This document shows, in pieces, positions 60,191-64,000 of a stretch of DNA of 64,000 bases. The stretch covers positions 80,825 to 144,824 of the forward strand of contig CADAYD010000001.1 of NCBI GenBank assembly GCA_902791985.1, in the 5' to 3' direction. Both the position numbers and the translations under genes were made by a program. Every line of letters begins with the position of its first letter. Positions within the stretch are counted from its first letter, which is position 1. The stretch is from an uncultured bacterium. Lineage in GTDB: Bacteria > Cyanobacteriota > Vampirovibrionia > Gastranaerophilales > Gastranaerophilaceae. The notes beneath the pieces are model-generated. The model saw only the letters and a program-made list of their open reading frames with translations. It was not told the origin of the DNA and did no database searches.

Positions 60191-61663
60191 ATGACAATGA
60201 TGAGAAAAATTATAATAACACTTTTAATATTATCATTTGGGGTATGCGCTTTTGCGGTTACCCCTAAAACAAAAGCGTCAAAATTTCGTAATCCGTTTGG
60301 GAAAAAAGATTATCGTTCAAAAGAAATTCAATATATTTATAATGTTCAGAAAGAAGATTTGCAATATAAACGTGACAAACGTCTTTTAGGCAGGGAAGAA
60401 AGCGGTTATATGACAGTCGAAGAATATGAAAAACGCTCTGAGTACAAAGAACCTTCGACTTTTGAGGTTAAGCCCCCGAAGATTGAAAAGCCATCTGATT
60501 TTAAATATGTTCCGCAGCCATTGTTTAAAATAGTTAAATTCAATGATCCACCGGGAGGAGTGGAGCTGCAATTAGGACGCAAACTGTTTTTTAACAGACA
60601 AGTGAATGGTCAGGGTGTTACTTCCCCTGATTTGACAAAATTAGTATATCCGGCGATATATTATTACAATGATACAGGCTCTGTGGGTGCGGATTTGTTT
60701 GTTATACCTTTGGATCAAAAAGAAAATAATATTAATAAAATTCTAAAAGCTAATACTTCTCATCGTGAAGAAAATCCTATTTTATCAACGGATAAGGCTA
60801 TAGATAATTATGCGATTTACAGAACATTAACTCCTGTTGATTTCAATGCTGATGGAACAAAATTGCTTGCTAAAGAAAAAATCGGCAGCGGCGAGGACGG
60901 AATTTGGGAAACTAGAATTTACATATATGATTTCTCATCTAAAAAAAGTTATGATTTATCTGCTGTTCGTGATGCTATAAAATATTATTGGAAAGAGTAT
61001 GCAAATCTAAATTTAGTTGAAAAAAGGTGGGATATTAAACCTTTGGGATTTGATGCGGGCTATCCTGACAGAGTTGTAGTTCAGGCTTACGGGTATACCG
61101 GTGAAAAACCGGTGTTCCTAGGGACTTGGAGCGTCGATTGCTATGGCGAACAATCAAAACTTGTTACGTTTGATAAAGATTTTATGCCAAAAATAAGTAT
61201 GAACGGTTTAAAACTCCAAAAAGACGGAGCACAAGAATATCAGATTGTTGTTACAGAAGAAAGATTTTTGGAAAAACAGGACAAAGTAGTAGAAAAACAA
61301 AAAAAATCAGTTGATAAGGCTGAAGTAAAAAAAATAAATGAAGATTATAAATATGAATTAAAAGATCTTAAGGCGGATTATAAAGACCAGTATCGTGACA
61401 ATAAGGCTTTGCAGAAATTTGCCGGTTCAACGGAAGGAACAGAACTTGAAGAAATGTATCATCAGTATCAAGTTAAACAAACCGAAAAAGATATCAAAAA
61501 GTTAGAAAAGAAAGTTGTCCGGACTCAAAAAAGTATCGATAAAAGAGAACAAAAAATCAAAAAATTTGAAGATAAAACTCAAGGTATAATTGATTTGCTG
61601 CTTGAAGATGAACAAACTTCGGATGACGGTGCGGAACCTCAAATTGAATTTCCTCAAGATTAA
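60191..61663 (+). CDS. exported protein with beta-propeller-like middle and coiled-coil tail
   Basis: 490 aa. Signal peptide to about residue 22 (FGVCAFA). Residues 110-340 contain repeated strand units like TolB or WD-type blades (SPDLTKLVYPAIYYYND, FNADGTKLLAKEKIG, TRIYIYDFSSKKSYDL). From about 365 a Lys/Glu-rich coiled coil runs to 465 (QVKQTEKDIKKLEKKVVR). Possibly a periplasmic or surface structural protein. Not recognised. Confidence 0.68.
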   Translation: MTMMRKIIITLLILSFGVCAFAVTPKTKASKFRNPFGKKDYRSKEIQYIYNVQKEDLQYKRDKRLLGREESGYMTVEEYEKRSEYKEPSTFEVKPPKIEKPSDFKYVPQPLFKIVKFNDPPGGVELQLGRKLFFNRQVNGQGVTSPDLTKLVYPAIYYYNDTGSVGADLFVIPLDQKENNINKILKANTSHREENPILSTDKAIDNYAIYRTLTPVDFNADGTKLLAKEKIGSGEDGIWETRIYIYDFSSKKSYDLSAVRDAIKYYWKEYANLNLVEKRWDIKPLGFDAGYPDRVVVQAYGYTGEKPVFLGTWSVDCYGEQSKLVTFDKDFMPKISMNGLKLQKDGAQEYQIVVTEERFLEKQDKVVEKQKKSVDKAEVKKINEDYKYELKDLKADYKDQYRDNKALQKFAGSTEGTELEEMYHQYQVKQTEKDIKKLEKKVVRTQKSIDKREQKIKKFEDKTQGIIDLLLEDEQTSDDGAEPQIEFPQD

Positions 61664-61722
61664 GTTTAATATTCTCTTGAAATGACTTTTTCATTGTGTT
61701 ACGATTTTTTTACCGAAATAGT

Positions 61723-61746
61723 GTAGGTCGGCGTTACTGCGCCGAT
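61723..61746. repeat. short palindrome upstream of gltX
   Basis: TCGGCG and CGCCGA around TTACTG, preceded by GTAGG. Same type as the palindromes in the accessory region (GTAGGTTGGCATTACTATGCC at 53133), showing the family is dispersed. Confidence 0.6.
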
Positions 61747-61771
61747 ATTATAAATCAGAAAGAAGGCTAAA

Positions 61772-63250
61772 ATGTCAGAAGTTAGAGTAAGAATTGCACC
61801 GTCACCAAGTGGCAATTTACATATCGGAACCGCAAGAACGGCTTTATTTAATTATTTGTTTGCAAAAAAAAATAACGGAAAATTTATTTTAAGAATAGAA
61901 GATACTGATGCATTAAGAACTGAACAAGAGTATGTTGATAATATTTTTGACAGTTTAAAAGCGTTGGGTTTAAACTGGGATGAAGGTCCTGACGTAGGCG
62001 GAAATTACGGTCCGTACACTCAATCACAAAGATTTGATATTTACCCGAAATATATTCAGGAGCTTTTAGACAAAGGGTTTGCGTATGAGTGCTTCTGTAC
62101 TCCTGAAGAACTTGAGGCCGAAAAAGAAGAAGCAACTGCTCAAAAAAGAGCATATGTATATTCTAAAAAATGCGAACACTTAACTGAAGAAGAAAAAGCT
62201 AAACTCCGAGCAGAGGGTAGAAAACCTGCAATCAGATTTAATATTGCAAAAGCTCAAGCCGCTTTTCACGATTCATCAATTCTTGAATTTGATGATTTGG
62301 TTAAAGGTAAACTCCATGTCGATACAAATTTGATTGGTGACTTTGTTATTATGAAATCAAACGGCGCGCCTACATACAATTATGCAGTTGTTATTGATGA
62401 TGCGCTTATGAAAATTACTCACGTTATCAGAGGGGAAGATCATATATCTAATACTTATAAACAAATCTTAATCTTTGAAGCGCTCGGTTTTGATGTTCCT
62501 CGCTTTGGACATTTGGGTATGATTTTAGCCCCTGATAGAAGTAAACTCTCAAAAAGGCACGGAGCAACCGCTGTTTCAGATTTCGTTAAAGAAGGGTATT
62601 TGACCGAAGCTCTTATTAATTTTGTTGCACTTTTAGGGTGGTCGCCTTCTGATGGTGAAGAAATTAAAACAGTTGATGAAATTGCTAAAGATTTTAGAAT
62701 TAATGAAATTTCATCGTCAAACTCGATTTTTGAGTACGATAAATTAAAATGGATGAATAGTCATTATATCAAGATGCTCCCGATAGAAGACCTCAAAGAA
62801 AGATTAAAACCATACTTAACACAGTATCCGCTTGACGAACTTACGGATGCTCAATATACAAAAATGGTCGAAATAACAAGAGAACCATTGACCTTGTTAT
62901 CCGATATAACGGATGCAGTTCCTTATTTCTTCGGTAAAGATGTAAAAATCGAACCTGATGCTTGGGAAAAAGCGCTTGATAGTGATGAATGTCAAAATGT
63001 CCTCAAAGACTTTATAGAAAAAGCGCAGAGCTGGGAGTGGACTGAGGAAAATTTACATGAAAAACTTGCTGATTTCAGAGCTTTTTGGAAAGAAACAACA
63101 GGCATGAAGCCAAAAGTTACCATGTGGGCAATTAGAGCGGCAATTACAGGCAGAACTTGCGGTGCTGATATGGTTGGTATTCTTGATATATTAGGTAAAG
63201 AAATCAGTTTATACAGAGCACAAAAGGCTGTAAAACAAACAGTAGCATAA
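61772..63250 (+). CDS. gltX: glutamate--tRNA ligase
   Basis: 492 aa. RIAPSPSGNLHIGTARTALFNYL has the HIGH motif, RIEDTDALR the binding pocket, GDFVIMKSNGAPTYNYAVVIDDALM and HVIRGEDHISNTYKQI the conserved core, and LSKRHGATAVSDF the KMSKS loop. It may also charge tRNA-Gln for the amidotransferase route, as no glutaminyl-tRNA synthetase is seen here. Confidence 0.96.
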   Translation: MSEVRVRIAPSPSGNLHIGTARTALFNYLFAKKNNGKFILRIEDTDALRTEQEYVDNIFDSLKALGLNWDEGPDVGGNYGPYTQSQRFDIYPKYIQELLDKGFAYECFCTPEELEAEKEEATAQKRAYVYSKKCEHLTEEEKAKLRAEGRKPAIRFNIAKAQAAFHDSSILEFDDLVKGKLHVDTNLIGDFVIMKSNGAPTYNYAVVIDDALMKITHVIRGEDHISNTYKQILIFEALGFDVPRFGHLGMILAPDRSKLSKRHGATAVSDFVKEGYLTEALINFVALLGWSPSDGEEIKTVDEIAKDFRINEISSSNSIFEYDKLKWMNSHYIKMLPIEDLKERLKPYLTQYPLDELTDAQYTKMVEITREPLTLLSDITDAVPYFFGKDVKIEPDAWEKALDSDECQNVLKDFIEKAQSWEWTEENLHEKLADFRAFWKETTGMKPKVTMWAIRAAITGRTCGADMVGILDILGKEISLYRAQKAVKQTVA

Positions 63251-63263
63251 TTTTTAAAATCGC

Positions 63264-63302
63264 TTACAATGGCTGTGGATTATTTTCCGCAGCCATTGTA
63301 AA
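63264..63302 (+). terminator. gltX terminator
   Basis: TTACAATGGCTGTGG pairs with CCGCAGCCATTGTAA (15-base arms, one T-G). The T run after it is poor, so it may work as a two-way hairpin. Confidence 0.7.
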
Positions 63303-63387
63303 TATTTGTTAACATTTCTCTTAATATTTTAAAGTTTTTTATAGTTTGCGCCGATAATAGTCATACAGGAAAAAATTGAGGTGCATA

Positions 63388-63606
63388 ATGGATTTAAAAT
63401 TTACACAAAATGGTCTTATTGAACAAGAAGAAACATTTAACAAAGATGGTGAAATCTTTTTCGTTTCAAAATCTGCGGAAGTTGAGGATGCTATGTTTGA
63501 TAATGTAGTTCAAATTATAGATGAAACAGGAAACGAAATGAATTGTACAGTCGATAAATTTATAGAAATTTTCGACAACCAAGGTCTGGAAGGGTTTATA
63601 TTGTAA
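63388..63606 (+). CDS. small hypothetical acidic protein
   Basis: 72 aa, ATG 63388 with SD GAGGTG four bases upstream. The chain is acidic and mostly beta then helix (GEIFFVSKSAEVEDAMFDNVVQII, CTVDKFIEIFDNQGLEGF). Strong terminator follows, so it is a single-gene unit. Not recognised. Confidence 0.65.
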   Translation: MDLKFTQNGLIEQEETFNKDGEIFFVSKSAEVEDAMFDNVVQIIDETGNEMNCTVDKFIEIFDNQGLEGFIL

Positions 63607-63630
63607 GATAAAATAATGAAAAAGATTGGA

Positions 63631-63657
63631 AGCGGTTTGATTTTCAAACCGCTTTTT
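63631..63657 (+). terminator. intrinsic terminator of the small gene
   Basis: AGCGGTTTG and CAAACCGCT around ATTTT, followed by TTTTTG. Strong. Confidence 0.88.
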
Positions 63658-63779
63658 GTTTGTGTTTTTGGAATTTTATTTTCATTACGGGTATAATAGT
63701 CTGTCTATTGTTATTGCTATGCATGTCGAGTAATTATTTTACATAAAACATATTATCGGAACTAATGTTCACTTTTCTT

Positions 63780-64000
63780 TTTGATTGCCATGACGACTTT
63801 CTTTGTTCGGGCAAAGAAAGCCGTCAGAAAGAAACCCGCGACCTGCACTCCGTTCGCTAATAAATTGTATATGCTCGAGCCTGAGGCGGATAACTCGCTA
63901 CCGCTCAAACAAATCCGCCTTTGATGCTCTCTCGCATAACATTTATTGCTCACTTCGTAAAGGTCGTCAGATAAGCGCGCGGCGTAGTTTTAGCCGCGCT
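63780..64000. other. GC-richer non-coding tail
   Basis: Visibly richer in G and C than the rest of the window. It contains the hairpin CTTTCTTTG/CAAAGAAAG (63791-63815 region) and a GCGCGGC/GCCGCGC type palindrome at the end. An open frame on the minus strand (63762-63953, GTG start) has no SD and low-complexity composition; I do not support it as a gene. It might be the edge of a repeat or of an RNA operon. Confidence 0.4.

Noticed and set aside
63762..63953. 63-codon open frame, minus strand
   Set aside because: GTG start with no SD, GC-richer repeat-like DNA, and no recognisable protein features.

Overview
The window is about 64 kb of AT-rich, densely coded DNA. It most likely comes from a non-photosynthetic relative of Cyanobacteria (Vampirovibrionia/Melainabacteria, probably gut Gastranaerophilales). 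Supporting signs are a diderm envelope (LptB, LptF, heptose adenylyltransferase), flagellar rod genes, a cyanobacterial-style ClpC, YvcK, DUF2993 and DUF721 proteins, a TyrA/ProBA/PanBC biosynthetic set, and a fermentative redox outfit (2-hydroxyacyl-CoA dehydratase activase, NfnA-like flavoprotein, EtfBA). This lineage call is inference from gene content, not a database match.

Region by region. 1-6.6 kb: end of queC, a HEAT-repeat protein, a dehydratase activase with two unknown genes, mutS2 and rfaE2. 6.6-8.8 kb: a leftward flagellar operon (two FlgF/FlgG-like proteins, flgB, flgC) behind a possible sigma-28 promoter. 9-14.3 kb: a possible short RNA, lptB-lptF, a structured leader before a family-2 glycosyltransferase, a PIG-L deacetylase and a phosphodiester glycosidase. 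14.3-24.1 kb: pxpA-yvcK-panB, nrnA-yihY, a DUF721 gene, spmAB, and a redox cluster nfnA / small Cys protein / etfBA. 24-38.3 kb: MFS transporter, 6S RNA, panC, a thioredoxin-CcdA pair, proBA, tyrA, clpC, a divergent membrane-tailed GT-B glycosyltransferase and adk. 38.3-48.7 kb: an unexplained strand-asymmetric gap, a tandem WYL regulator pair, a Met/Gly-rich protein, TPR protein, ferritin, rbfA-truB-DUF2993-GerMN, a solitary adenine methyltransferase and two tRNAs.

48.7-56.3 kb is the accessory region. It is rich in short palindromes and in two direct repeat pairs (138 bp and 59 bp). It holds an L,D-transpeptidase, a Fic gene that lost its catalytic core, a nucleotidyltransferase fused to a PD-(D/E)XK-like domain, a HExxH protein with an in-frame amber codon, and two large unknown genes. 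The transpeptidase, the HExxH gene and an unknown gene at 13.9 kb share a 40-bp upstream element with fixed spacing, and a looser version lies before the Met/Gly-rich gene. This looks like an uncharacterised regulon.

56.5-64 kb: a pseudopilin, RNase P RNA, a hybrid sensor kinase with a LuxR-type regulator, a secreted coiled-coil protein, gltX, a small unknown gene and a GC-richer non-coding tail. Several genes (19590, 46655, 57917, perhaps mutS2) have a -10 box 6-7 bases before the ATG and look leaderless.
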